Shown: piece after piece, positions 1 to 7,885 of the stretch
How the letters are laid out: every line of letters begins with the position of its first letter
Position numbering within the stretch: the first letter of the stretch is position 1
Source: Sulfuritalea sp.
Lineage (GTDB): Bacteria > Pseudomonadota > Gammaproteobacteria > Burkholderiales > Rhodocyclaceae
Length of the DNA stretch: 64,000 nucleotides
Assembly: GCA_016710465.1 (NCBI GenBank)
Contig: JADJVS010000014.1
Coordinates: 310,001-374,000, forward strand
Direction of reading: 5' to 3'
The notes under the pieces: model-generated
The model's database searches: none
What the model was told of the DNA's origin: nothing
What the model saw: the letters and a program-made list of their open reading frames with translations, nothing else
Program-made: the position numbers and the translations under genes

Positions 1-1
1 T

Positions 2-409
2 AATCTTTCCACGCAAAAGGCATCGCTAGATAGATACACGGACTACTACATCTTCCACGGGGAAATATTCATAACCGGCACTGCAAAGCTTTCCGGGCCT
101 TTCACCTACGAGATCGGAGAAACAGAACATGTGTGGCTATCTCCGGTACCACCACTTATTGATAAAGGCTATGACGTACCGCTTGCAAATGACCTCCGCA
201 GCCTCTATTTTGATGATAAAAACATATATGAACGATTCTATGCATTCTTATCTAAGAGCAAAATCGACAGTAGCTGTATCACTTCCAACGCCACTATCGA
301 GATTGACGGCATACACCTGACAATCTCTGAAGGAGACGATGAAGGCGCTTTCCCGGTCAAGTTTAAGGTCGTAAGCATAGGGGGCTTCAAACCGTGTGCA
401 AAAAGGTGA
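2..409 (+). CDS. Hypothetical cassette protein, 5' end outside window
   Basis: The frame is open from the first base of the window to a TGA at 407-409, so only the C-terminal 135 residues are visible. The visible part is mixed alpha/beta with no membrane segment or motif I recognise. The stop codon is 1 bp from the attC site at 411, the usual layout of an integron cassette gene. Its base composition is clearly lower in GC than the chromosomal genes after 7.9 kb, consistent with acquisition as a cassette. Function unknown. Confidence 0.7.
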   Translation, partial: NLSTQKASLDRYTDYYIFHGEIFITGTAKLSGPFTYEIGETEHVWLSPVPPLIDKGYDVPLANDLRSLYFDDKNIYERFYAFLSKSKIDSSCITSNATIEIDGIHLTISEGDDEGAFPVKFKVVSIGGFKPCAKR

Positions 410-410
410 T

Positions 411-498
411 GCCCAACCCTGCGGTCGACCCCGTTCCCTTCGGTCACTGGACGCTGCGCGATGAAGCCGCGCAGCGCCGGTCACCTTGAACGTTGGGG
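411..498 (+). other. attC recombination site 1 (long type)
   Basis: It opens with the R'' box GCCCAAC and closes with the R' box GTTGGGG. In between is an imperfect palindrome whose inner arms CTGCGCG / CGCGCAG flank a short ATGAAGC loop. About 88 bp long; the long type carries an extra arm (GGTCGACC...CGGTCAC) that is absent from the short type. Confidence 0.85.
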
Positions 499-915
499 CT
501 CTCCATGGTGAGCGCATATTGTTCTCCGGTCGTCGCAGGGTTCGAGGGTGCTTGTCGGCCGTTCGCGGTTCTTCTGTCGCCGTGTTGCCAGCGCCGACTT
601 TCCGGCCCCAGCCCATGCCTGATGCCAATCGCCTTGCCGTGCGAGTCAGTCTTGGCAAAGTCTCGCGCAGCAGCATCGTCCATCACGCCAGTCAGTCATT
701 GGCTGGCGCCTTACGGCGCATTGTCCGCGCCGTGCAACGGCCTTCGCCCAGTGGTGCCCCACAGCAGCACACCACACCTTGCGTTCGGCTCGCGGTCCAA
801 GCCATGGAAGGCCAATCCCGCGCGTCGCCCCACGGCGGCGGCTTCGCGTGCCTCGGCGGCTTCGCCGGGTTGCGTTCTCAGTCGGTTGGCGTCTGCCACC
901 CCACGTACCGGTTTG
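499..915 (+). other. ORF-less integron cassette body
   Basis: This GC-rich stretch fills the cassette between attC 1 and attC 2. The overlapping open frames run through the attC sites in several registers and look like composition artefacts; none has a ribosome binding site or resembles a protein family. The cassette is delimited properly: its first bases (GTTGGGGC at 492) are the exact complement of the R'' end of the next attC (GCCCCAAC at 916-923). It carries one copy of the dispersed 24-bp repeat. Confidence 0.6.
577..601 (-). repeat. Dispersed 24-bp repeat, copy 1
   Basis: Read on the minus strand this matches the consensus GTCGGCGCTGGCGACACGGC with one change (GCAACAC for GCGACAC). It lies inside an ORF-less integron cassette. 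Confidence 0.75.
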
Positions 916-986
916 GCCCCAACCCGGCAGTCAACACGGACGCTGCGCGATGAAGCCGCGCAGCGCCGGTTACTTTCACGTTAGAG
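916..986 (+). other. attC recombination site 2 (short type)
   Basis: R'' is CCCCAAC at 917-923 and R' is GTTAGAG at 980-986. The same central CTGCGCG/CGCGCAG hairpin is present, but the long-type extra arm is missing, giving about 71 bp. R' complements the R'' box of the next attC (CTCTAAC at 1571-1577), as expected for the two ends of one cassette. Confidence 0.85.
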
Positions 987-1000
987 CGCATCAGTATGCT

Positions 1001-1576
1001 ATGCCCTATGATGTCATACGACTACTACACACCAATGAACAAATGCCGCTAATTGATCTTCCGCTTCCTCCCTTTGCAACAAGTGAGATCGTGATCGAGC
1101 GTCGCGTGCGGGATATGGTAGCTCCGAAGACTGATTGGGTTATTGGCGTTTGTCATTTGAGCGAGAACCCGTTTGTTCCGAAATCGGCCGCCAACGTCAT
1201 GGAGCCTTTACTCGAAATTAAGAGCTACTTTACCGAGCGAAAACTTCGCGCGATCGAAGGTCAAGCCAGTGTCAGTGTTCTGAAGACACCAACCCACGGC
1301 GCGTTGGAAAACCAAGGCGATGGGTATTTTGCTTACTATCCCGAGAAGAGCTATATCGGAAATGACCGTGCCACCCTATTGGTCGAACTTGGTAGCAAAC
1401 AAATCAGGGTGGAGTACTTCTTCCGTGTGATGCAAACTATTCCGCAGCAGTATGAGACGGAGCCTAGCATTTACGAGCAGGGCTACTGCCCGAAAAAGGC
1501 GCGTGTGTGGAAAATCTCGACACCCATCAATGCCGAGACAAATGACACCTCACTGGCATTTGTCCATGCGCTCTAA
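1001..1576 (+). CDS. Hypothetical cassette protein, possible Ig/cadherin-like beta-sandwich
   Basis: 191 residues from an ATG at 1001, the first start codon inside the cassette; the longer open frame runs back through attC 2 and is rejected. The TAA stop (1574-1576) is embedded in the R'' box of attC 3, typical of compact cassettes. A segment around residues 100-130 (PTHGALENQGDGYFAYYPEK) resembles the pattern of bacterial Ig-like or cadherin-like repeats (small-Gly turn, then Y-x-P). This is weak pattern evidence only. No signal peptide or membrane helix is evident. The gene has lower GC than the chromosome. Function unknown. Confidence 0.75.
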   Translation: MPYDVIRLLHTNEQMPLIDLPLPPFATSEIVIERRVRDMVAPKTDWVIGVCHLSENPFVPKSAANVMEPLLEIKSYFTERKLRAIEGQASVSVLKTPTHGALENQGDGYFAYYPEKSYIGNDRATLLVELGSKQIRVEYFFRVMQTIPQQYETEPSIYEQGYCPKKARVWKISTPINAETNDTSLAFVHAL

Positions 1577-1659
1577 CCCTGCGGTCGACCCCGTTCCCTT
1601 CGGTCACTGGACGCTGCGCGATGAAGCCGCGCAGCGCCGGTCACCTTGAACGTTGGGGC
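1570..1659 (+). other. attC recombination site 3 (long type)
   Basis: R'' GCTCTAAC at 1570-1577 and R' GTTGGGG at 1652-1658. The roughly 70 bp after R'' are essentially identical to attC 1, including the extra long-type arm and the central hairpin. Confidence 0.85.
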
Positions 1660-2118
1660 GCTGAGAGCATGCGGCATTTCGCCTCCTCACATATTCAACC
1701 GTTCGCGCCGTCGCCTGCGTGTTTGGTGGTGCCCGTGCGTGAGGTAAGCGCGGTGCCTTCGCTCCCTCACACGCGGCGGTTTGCAGCGGCTTGCGCATCT
1801 CTCTGGCGTCCACTGCGGGGGGCTCCGCTTGAGGCATCCGCGCAAGTAAGGGCATCACGGGGTCAAACTTCGGCTTGCGTTGTTGGGCGAGGGGCCATTG
1901 CTTCCGTCGGTCGTCCGCTATTGCTCGGTCGGCTTGCCCGTGTCACTCAAATTCGCCGCGTTCCCTCGTCAGCGCATCGTGGTCGCCGTATCGCCAGCGC
2001 CGACTCTTGTGCCACCCGGGTTGCGTGCGGCGGCTTTGCCTTCGTTTCTCGCATCCGCATTGCACACTCCGCGCTGGCGCTTGCGCCTGTGGTGCCCGCA
2101 TCGCTGGTGAACCGCAGC
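1660..2118 (+). other. ORF-less integron cassette body with shared 3' module
   Basis: GC-rich cassette between attC 3 and attC 4 with no credible ORF. Its last ~210 bp (from about 1905) align with the 3' parts of the next two cassettes (about 2437-2650 and 3085-3272). The best match is to 3140-3280, where the ~120 bp leading into attC are nearly the same. The 24-bp dispersed repeat sits in the middle of this module. Confidence 0.6.
1983..2006 (-). repeat. Dispersed 24-bp repeat, copy 2
   Basis: Minus-strand copy with GATACGG in place of GACACGG; otherwise consensus. Inside an ORF-less cassette. Confidence 0.8.
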
Positions 2119-2190
2119 GCCCCAACCCATCGCTCCAGGGGACGCTGCGCGATGAAGCCGCGCAGCGCCCCTGAGCTCAAACGTTGGGCC
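2119..2190 (+). other. attC recombination site 4 (short type)
   Basis: R'' GCCCCAAC (2119-2126), R' GTTGGGC (2183-2189), central CTGCGCG hairpin. The bases before R'' complement the cassette start at 1652 over about 12 positions, confirming the two ends belong to one cassette. Confidence 0.85.
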
Positions 2191-2650
2191 TCTAAAGTCA
2201 TGCATCATTTCGTGCGCTTCCATGTCTCGCCGTCCGTGCTGTCGCGCTTGCCTGCGTTGGTCCCGGTGAGCGCGCGTGGCGTCGTGCCTTCGTTGGCGCT
2301 CGCGGTGCGTGCGGCGGCGGCTCGCGTTCTCTGCTTTCGCTTGGCGTCGGGCGGTCCTTTTGTGGCGCCAGCGTTTCTACCCGTTTCGCGGCCGCAAGCT
2401 TCGGCTTCCCCTGGCAGCAACGGTTACGCTGCGGCTCTCGGCCGTCCGCTGTTGCTAGGTCGCGCTGCGGCTGTTGCTTTAGTTCGCCGCGTTTCTTCGT
2501 CAGCGCGCCGTGGTCGCCGTATCGCCAGCGCCGACTTTAATTCAACGGGTGTAGCTTGCGGCGTCGGTGGCTTCGCTTCTCGCCGTCACCGTGGGTCGTC
2601 CGCGCTGGCGCTTGTGCGCTTCCTTGGTGCCCCGCGTGTGCAACCCAGAG
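2191..2650 (+). other. ORF-less integron cassette body
   Basis: GC-rich cassette without a convincing gene. Its ends match (GTTGGGCCTCT at 2183 against AGAGGCCCAAC ending at 2657). From about 2437 it shares a module with the preceding cassette, including the stretch TTCGCCGCGTT and the 24-bp repeat. A 383-codon open frame (1621-2772) runs through three attC sites and is treated as an artefact of GC-rich repeats. Confidence 0.55.
2514..2538 (-). repeat. Dispersed 24-bp repeat, copy 3
   Basis: Minus-strand copy with GATACGG and an AAAGTC start; lies within the shared 3' module of an ORF-less cassette. Confidence 0.8.
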
Positions 2651-2739
2651 GCCCAACCCGCCGGTCGACCCCGTTCCCTTCGGTCACTGGACGCTGCGCG
2701 ATGAAGCCGCGCAGCGCCGGTCACCTAGCACGTTGGGGC
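2651..2739 (+). other. attC recombination site 5 (long type)
   Basis: R'' GCCCAAC (2651-2657), R' GTTGGGG (2732-2738). The interior is nearly identical to attC 1 and attC 3. Confidence 0.85.
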
Positions 2740-2749
2740 GCTGAATCCC

Positions 2750-3049
2750 ATGACATTTTGCGCGCTAGCTAACGCGGCCTTTGTGGGAGCGTGGGTCTTC
2801 CTTGCGTGGACAATTTTGTTAATTGTCGGCGCACTATTCTTGCCTCAAGGTCTTTCATTTCAGGTTTCGGCCAACCGCCGCGAATTCAAGGACGCTTGGC
2901 GCAGAGTTCGGGCACGCAATTGGCAATCGCCAGTATTCGCGCTCTTTCTACCAGTCGTTTTCCTTTTCACTCTTCCGGTCACATTCCCGCTGCTTGCCCT
3001 CTTTTCAGCGGCTGGCTTAATGCTGTTCGGGTCTATGGCGGCCTGCTGA
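2750..3049 (+). CDS. Small two-helix membrane protein in integron cassette
   Basis: 99 residues starting 11 bp after the R' box of attC 5. Two hydrophobic segments are visible, about residues 8-32 and 63-95, separated by a basic stretch (RREFKDAWRRVRARNW), so it should be an inner-membrane protein with a charged loop. No family recognised. The 3' part of the cassette (3050-3272) is non-coding and carries the shared module found in other cassettes here. Confidence 0.65.
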   Translation: MTFCALANAAFVGAWVFLAWTILLIVGALFLPQGLSFQVSANRREFKDAWRRVRARNWQSPVFALFLPVVFLFTLPVTFPLLALFSAAGLMLFGSMAAC

Positions 3050-3084
3050 CGAAATGGCATTTCAACACTTGCGCTCCCTCGCTC

Positions 3085-3280
3085 AGACAACCCCTATCGC
3101 TCTCGCGCGCCGTGGGCGATCATCAGCGCCTTGTGGACGCCGTGTCGCCAGCGCCGACTCTTGTGCCACCCGGGTTGTGTGCGAAGGCCGTGCCTTCGCT
3201 TCTCGGTTTAGCATTGCACACTCCACGCTGGCGCCTGTGCGTATGGTCGCCGCATCGCCGGTGAACCGCAGCGCCCCAAC
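3085..3280 (+). repeat. Cassette 3' module shared by several cassettes
   Basis: This segment aligns with about 1905-2126 and more weakly with about 2437-2657. Shared landmarks in order are the 24-bp repeat, CTTGTGCCACCCGGGTTG, a TTGCACACTCC stretch and GGTGAACCGCAGCGCCCC running into the R'' box. The module follows a coding gene here but stands alone in the ORF-less cassettes. Confidence 0.7.
3137..3160 (-). repeat. Dispersed 24-bp repeat, copy 4
   Basis: Minus-strand consensus copy (GACACGG form) with only the terminal base changed; within the shared cassette 3' module. Confidence 0.8.
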
Positions 3281-3344
3281 CACTCCATCAACCGGACGCT
3301 GCGCGATAAAGCCGCGCAGCGCCGGTTATGTCGAACGTTGAGGT
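3273..3344 (+). other. attC recombination site 6 (short type)
   Basis: R'' GCCCCAAC (3273-3280), R' GTTGAGG (3337-3343), central hairpin with ATAAAGC loop. The R' box predicts a CCTCAAC R'' at the end of the following cassette, but the next attC has TTCCAAC. The cassette starting here has therefore lost its own attC. Confidence 0.8.
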
Positions 3345-3454
3345 TGTAGAAAAACCCCTTTTCAACCGCAAAATCCCCTGCTGTTGGTAACCGTCCAAAT
3401 GTGACCCAGGGTTTCCATCTAAAACTGACCCACGGGTTTATGCGCACAGTATAG

Positions 3455-4268
3455 CTATGCGCGGTCGTTTGCAGGTTCGGTTTCCGGGGATTTCTCTCCT
3501 TTCGGTTTGGAAGAACGAGTTCGGCCAGGCTGCAGCCTGGCCGAACTCGTTTTGAACCGCCAGGACTCATTGCCGGTCTCGACGATATGGCAATGATGGG
3601 TCAGCCGGTCCAGTAGCGCCGTCGTCATCTTGGCATCGCCAAACACACTGGCCCATTCGGTGAAGGACAGATTGGTCGTGATCGCCACGCTGGTGTGCTC
3701 GTAGAGCTTTGAGAGCAGATGGAACAGCAAGGCGCCACCCGCCTGACTGAAGGGCAGATAGCCCAACTCGTCAAGAACGACCAGATCGACGTACATCATG
3801 CGATAGGCGAGCTGCCCCTGCCGGCCGCTGGCTTTCTCATGTTCCAGCGCATTGACGAGTTCCACCGTCGAGAAGAAGCGGACACGGCGCCCCTGCTTCT
3901 GGATCGCCTCGATGCCGATGGCGGTGGCCAGATGCGTCTTCCCGGTCCCGGGGCCGCCGATGAAGACGATATTGTGCGCGGCTTCGATGAATTCGCCGCC
4001 ATGCAGGCGCTGGATCAGTGCTGCGTCCACACGCGACTGGGTGAAGTCAAAGCCGGCCAGATCCCGATGTGCCGGAAACTTGGCCGCCGTCATCTGGTAG
4101 GCAATCGAGCGGACCTCACGCTCCGCCGATTCTGCCGCCAGCAACCTCGTTCATCCAGGCTTCCGGGGGCAGATCGCTGTGCCGTGCCTTGGCCATCAGT
4201 TCCGGCCAGCACTGCGCCATGCCGTGCAGCTTGAGCGCCTTCAGGCGCGCCATGAGTTCAACGGACAT
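3455..4268 (-). pseudogene. istB: IstB-type transposition helper ATPase, frameshifted
   Basis: IstB is the AAA+ ATPase that partners the IstA transposase of IS21 elements. The start MSVELMARLKALKLHGMAQC lies at 4268. A single extra base near 4145 breaks the frame after EAWMNE, and the second copy (about 5280) lacks that base. Downstream the frame is intact, with Walker A GGPGTGKTHLA, Walker B VVLDELGYLPFSQ and a basic C-terminus. Length without the shift would be about 270 residues. It could be a genuine decay or a consensus sequencing error. Confidence 0.8.
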
Positions 4269-5212
4269 CACCGGCCTCCATGCGCAGATGGTCATAGCGA
4301 TGGACATTGGCCACCGGCTCTTCGCTGACCGACAGTGGCGTCTCGATAGCCGGTGGCGTCATGGCCTGTCCTTGAGCCGCGCCAGCACGTTCAACACATG
4401 CTCGCCGCTCGGACGTCCGGATTCGAGTGCCAGTTCGGCGGCAACCACCACGCCGTCCAGGCCATGCCGCGGGATGGCAGCCAGGACGTCGGCCATCACC
4501 CGGTCGCCGCCCGTCTGTTTGAGCAGATGCCGCTGCAAGACCAGCAAGGGTTCGGGCATGTCGGCAAAGGGCGCGCCGTTCCTGAGCGCGCCGGGTTTGC
4601 GCTCGATCACGCCGATGTAATGCCGGAAGTCGTAATAGGTCTGGTGCCGCTCGAAACTGCGTTCATGCCGGGCGACCTCGACGCCGTCGGCCACCAGGCG
4701 GAGTTCGGCCGGATAGATGCGCAGACTGATGACGCGGTGGGCGCAGTCGCTGGGAACGCTGTAGCGGTTGCGCTGGAAATGAATCAGGGCGGTGCTCGAT
4801 ACCCGGATCGGCTTCTCGACGTAGCCGTCAAAGGGTCGCGGGTTGGGCATCATCTGCAATTGCTCGTCCCGGAGCAGGTCGGCAAGGGTCAGTTCCGGCC
4901 ATTCGGGATGCGCCATCGCCTCCCAGGCCGTCCTGCATTCCTGGCCGACCCAGTCGTTGAGTTCCTCCAGGTTGGCCCAGCGTCGCTCGTTTCGGCCTGC
5001 CAGATCTGCCGACGCCGAATCCTGGACGTTCTTCTCGACGATGCCTTTCTCCCCAACCGGCGGCCCGGTTGCAGAATTCCGGGTCGAACAGGTAATGGCC
5101 ACACATGGCGAAGAAGCGCGGATTGACGTCGCGTTCCTTGCCGCGGCCCACCTTGTCGACGGCGGTCTTCATATTGTCGTAGATGCGCGGCGCGGAATGC
5201 CATTGAAGGCGG
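4258..5212 (-). pseudogene. IstA transposase fragment (5'-truncated duplicate copy)
   Basis: This is the C-terminal part of the IstA transposase, lacking the helix-turn-helix and the start of the DDE core. It arises from the tandem duplication. Relative to the second copy it has a lost base near 4371 that replaces the C-terminus with a short stop, an extra base near 5050, and a 2-bp loss near 5186. It cannot encode a working transposase. Confidence 0.8.
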
Positions 5213-5403
5213 AAACTTGGCCGCCGTCATCTGGTAGGCAATCGAACAGACCTCACGCTCCGCCGATTCTGCCGCCAGCAACTCGTTCATCCAGGCTTCC
5301 GGGGGCAGATCGCTGTGCCGTGCCTGGCCATCAGTTCCGGCCAGCACTGCGCCATGCCGTGCAGCCCGAGCGCCTTCAGGCGCGCCATGAGTTCAACGGA
5401 CAT
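5211..5403 (-). pseudogene. IstB N-terminal fragment (duplicate copy)
   Basis: Only about the first 64 codons of istB are present before the duplication junction fuses it to istA sequence. A missing T near 5325 also shifts the frame. Its start overlaps the istA stop by 11 bp, the normal translational coupling in this family. Confidence 0.75.
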
Positions 5404-6907
5404 CACCGGCCTCCATGCGCAGATGGTCATAGCGATGGACATTGGCCACCGGCTCTTCGCTGACCGACAGTGGCGTCTCGATAGCCGGTGGCGTCATGGC
5501 CTGTCCCTTGAGCCGCGCCAGCACGTTCAACACATGCTCGCCGCTCGGACGTCCGGATTCGAGTGCCAGTTCGGCGGCAACCACCACGCCGTCCAGGCCA
5601 TGCCGCGGGATGGCAGCCAGGACGTCGGCCATCACCCGGTCGCCGCCCGTCTGTTTGAGCAGATGCCGCTGCAAGACCAGCAAGGGTTCGGGCATGTCGG
5701 CAAAGGGCGCGCCGTTCCTGAGCGCGCCGGGTTTGCGCTCGATCACGCCGATGTAATGCCGGAAGTCGTAATAGGTCTGGTGCCGCTCGAAACTGCGTTC
5801 ATGCCGGGCGACCTCGACGCCGTCGGCCACCAGGCGGAGTTCGGCCGGATAGATGCGCAGACTGATGACGCGGTGGGCGCAGTCGCTGGGAACGCTGTAG
5901 CGGTTGCGCTGGAAATGAATCAGGGCGGTGCTCGATACCCGGATCGGCTTCTCGACGTAGCCGTCAAAGGGTCGCGGGTTGGGCATCATCTGCAATTGCT
6001 CGTCCTGGAGCAGGTCGGCAAGGGTCAGTTCCGGCCATTCGGGATGCGCCATCGCCTCCCAGGCCGTCCTGCATTCCTGGCCGACCCAGTCGTTGAGTTC
6101 CTCCCAGGTTGGCCCAGCGTCGCTCGTAGGCGGCCTGCCAGATCTGCCGACGCCGATCCTGGACGTTCTTCTCGACGATGCCTTTCTCCCAACCGGCGGC
6201 CCGGTTGCAGAATTCCGGGTCGAACAGGTAATGGCCACACATGGCGAAGAAGCGCGGATTGACGTCGCGTTCCTTGCCGCGGCCCACCTTGTCGACGGCG
6301 GTCTTCATATTGTCGTAGATGCCGCGGCGCGGAATGCCATTGAAGGCGGCAAAGGCCCGGGCATGGGCGTCGAACAGCATTTCGTGGCTTTGCCCGGGGT
6401 AGGCGGTCATCCAGAAGGCACGGCTGGCGCACAGCTTGGTATGGGCGACTTCCAGCCGCCGCCGCAGTCCGCCGACGAAGACGTACTCGACGCTCCAGTC
6501 GAACTGAAAGGCTTCACCCAGCGCGAAGGTCAGCGGGACGTAGGCACTTCGCTTCCGGGCTGGCGGCGGCTTCTTCCTTCCAGCGCCGGACGAAGTGGCT
6601 GACCCGGTTGTAGCTGCCGGGGTAGCCTTGGGCGCGAATCGCCTGATAGAGCACTTTCGCGGTCCGTCGCTCCCGTTTGAGGCGATGGCTGTCGCCCTGC
6701 AACCATTGCCGCAGTTGATCCGCCCACGGATCGACGATGCTCTTGACCTGTTTCTCCGGGATACTTCGGCTCGGTCACATCGACCTGCCGCAGCCAGTGC
6801 CGTATGGTGTTTCTCGATAATCCGGTGCGCCGTGCAATCTCTCTCAGCGGTACTCCGTCGCGGATGTGCATCCGCCTGATCTTGGCCAACATGCCCACGT
6901 TGATCAC
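5393..6907 (-). pseudogene. istA: IstA-type IS21 transposase, 5'-complete copy with frameshifts
   Basis: IstA catalyses transposition of IS21 elements. The N-terminus MINVGMLAKIRRMHI contains an HTH (LREIARRTGLSRNTIRHWLR), and the rve/DDE core (FQFDWSVEYVFVGG, IYDNMKTAV) and C-terminal region are all present. They lie in three frames: an extra base near 6764, a shift near 6558 and an extra C near 6105. Removing those gives one continuous IstA of normal length (about 500 residues). As written it is non-functional. Confidence 0.85.
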
Positions 6908-7056
6908 TCCTGTTGCCCCTGCTCAAAATCTCGCAGGGTAGCCAATCAAGGTGGGTCAAATTTCGATGGAAATTACTCCAGCGGGTGGGTCAATTGTGGA
7001 CGGTCGTCAACACCTTGGCATTTCGCGGTTGGGTAGCGTATGCCTGAGGCCGAGTG

Positions 7057-7127
7057 TTTCCAACCCGGCAGCCCACACGGACGCTGCGCGATAAAGCCGC
7101 GCAGCGCCGGTGACTTCTACGTTCGGC
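7057..7127 (+). other. attC recombination site 7 (short type, last in array)
   Basis: R'' TTCCAAC (7057-7063) and R' GTTCGGC (7121-7127) flank the same CTGCGCG hairpin with ATAAAGC loop. Its R'' does not complement the cassette start after attC 6. No further attC-like hairpin follows up to 7.9 kb. Confidence 0.8.
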
Positions 7128-7183
7128 CTTTCGAAAGCGAGCCCGGGGAGGGTAGAGCTATTGGCCGCCATGGCTTGTGCATC

Positions 7184-7201
7184 AATAACATATTTGTTAT
7201 T
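7184..7201. promoter_or_regulatory. Candidate operator/promoter of the toxin-antitoxin pair
   Basis: An AT-rich inverted repeat, AATAAC-N6-GTTATT, lies 9 bp before the toxin start. Type II toxin-antitoxin operons are usually autorepressed through such palindromes. It overlaps AT-rich hexamers (CATATT, TATTAT) that could be the -10 element. Confidence 0.5.
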
Positions 7202-7209
7202 ATTCGCTT

Positions 7210-7542
7210 GTGGACTACACGATCAATTACTACAGCGACGCCGTGCAGGAACAGATCATGGAACTGCCCGACACTCTCGCAGCAAGGTACATCGTGCTAA
7301 CGCGCAGGATGATTGCTCTCGGCCCAAATTTAGGGGAGCCCCATACCAAAGCATTTGGCGACGGGCTTTTTGAGCTTCGTCTCAAAGGCGCTGAAGGCAT
7401 AGCCCGTGTGTTCTTCTGTACGCTCGTAGGAAGACGCATCGTCATGCTTCACAGTTTCATCAAGAAATCTGAGCGCACCCCCTCGCGTGAGCGCGAGATT
7501 GGCGAAACCCGAATGAAGGAGATCAAACGTGCAAACACATGA
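7210..7542 (+). CDS. HigB/Gp49-like type II toxin
   Basis: 110 residues from a GTG start. The pattern (LPDTLAARYIVLTRRM...GLFELRLKG...RVFFCTLVGRRIVMLHSFIKK) fits the phage-derived Gp49/HigB branch of the RelE/ParE toxin superfamily, ribosome-dependent mRNA interferases. The basic FIKKSERTP segment near the C-terminus is typical. It overlaps the antitoxin gene by 14 bp, so the order is toxin first, as in higBA modules. The pair sits directly after the last attC, so it could be the terminal cassette or chromosomal flank. Toxicity is inferred from family only. Confidence 0.85.
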   Translation: MDYTINYYSDAVQEQIMELPDTLAARYIVLTRRMIALGPNLGEPHTKAFGDGLFELRLKGAEGIARVFFCTLVGRRIVMLHSFIKKSERTPSREREIGETRMKEIKRANT

Positions 7543-7816
7543 TCAGCTAGTGAAAAAGCTCATGCGCCGTCCTGGTGTACGCGCTGAAGTCGAACGTATT
7601 GAGCGAGACGAAACCGTTCTGCTGGATGCCCTGCTCAAGGCACGCCAAGAGGCCTGCCTGACACAAGCGCAGGTTGCGGAACTCATGGGCACGCAAGCGC
7701 CGGCAGTAGCTCGATTGGAGCGCTCCCTCGCAACGGGTAAGCATTCTCCCTCGATCGCTACCCTTCGAAAGTACGTCAAAGCGTGCGGCAAGAACCTAGT
7801 CTTGCGTGTCGCCTAA
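7529..7816 (+). CDS. HigA-like XRE-family antitoxin
   Basis: 95 residues from a GTG preceded by GAAGGAG at good spacing. A Cro/C1-type helix-turn-helix spans about residues 38-75 (LTQAQVAELMGTQAPAVARL), followed by the SIATLRKYVKACGK segment common in HigA-type antitoxins. It should neutralise the upstream toxin and repress the operon through the palindrome at 7184-7201. Confidence 0.85.
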   Translation: MQTHDQLVKKLMRRPGVRAEVERIERDETVLLDALLKARQEACLTQAQVAELMGTQAPAVARLERSLATGKHSPSIATLRKYVKACGKNLVLRVA

Positions 7817-7885
7817 GGCGTAGACTCAACAGCGAAGGGCAACAAGGCGCCCGATGCAAGCTAGATCTCCATCGAAAGGAAGCCC

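Larger units (their letters stand above)
4074..6349. repeat. Imperfect tandem duplication (2 x ~1.14 kb) inside the IS21 element
   Basis: Positions 4074-5212 are repeated at 5211-6349. Each unit runs from the IstB N-terminal half through the C-terminal two thirds of IstA. The junction at 5211 joins istA (ATTGAAGGCGG) directly to istB (AAACTTGGCC) with only about 2-3 bp of shared sequence. The copies differ by scattered single-base indels and a few substitutions. Confidence 0.85.
3382..7012 (-). mobile_element. IS21-family insertion sequence, rearranged and decayed
   Basis: Imperfect terminal inverted repeats start TGTTGGTAACCGTCCA on the left and, read inward, TGTTGACGACCGTCCA on the right. 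Both continue into TGACCCA, and multiple GGGTCA/TGACCC motifs follow inside each end, as in IS21 elements. istA and istB read right to left. The element is 3631 bp, longer than the usual 2-2.5 kb because about 1.14 kb is duplicated in tandem. No target-site duplication is visible: left flank ends CCCCTGC, right flank begins CCTTGGC. Confidence 0.85.

Noticed and set aside
1621..2772. Long open frame of 383 codons across the cassette region
   Set aside because: It runs through three attC sites, has an odd Ala/Arg/Ser-rich composition and several overlapping frames are also open. This is expected of GC-rich repeats, not of a gene.
1..7127. CRISPR array as an explanation for the repeated units at the left end
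   Set aside because: The units are 71-90 bp, palindromic, irregularly spaced by 0.4-0.6 kb and have attC R''/R' boxes; no short regular spacers are present.
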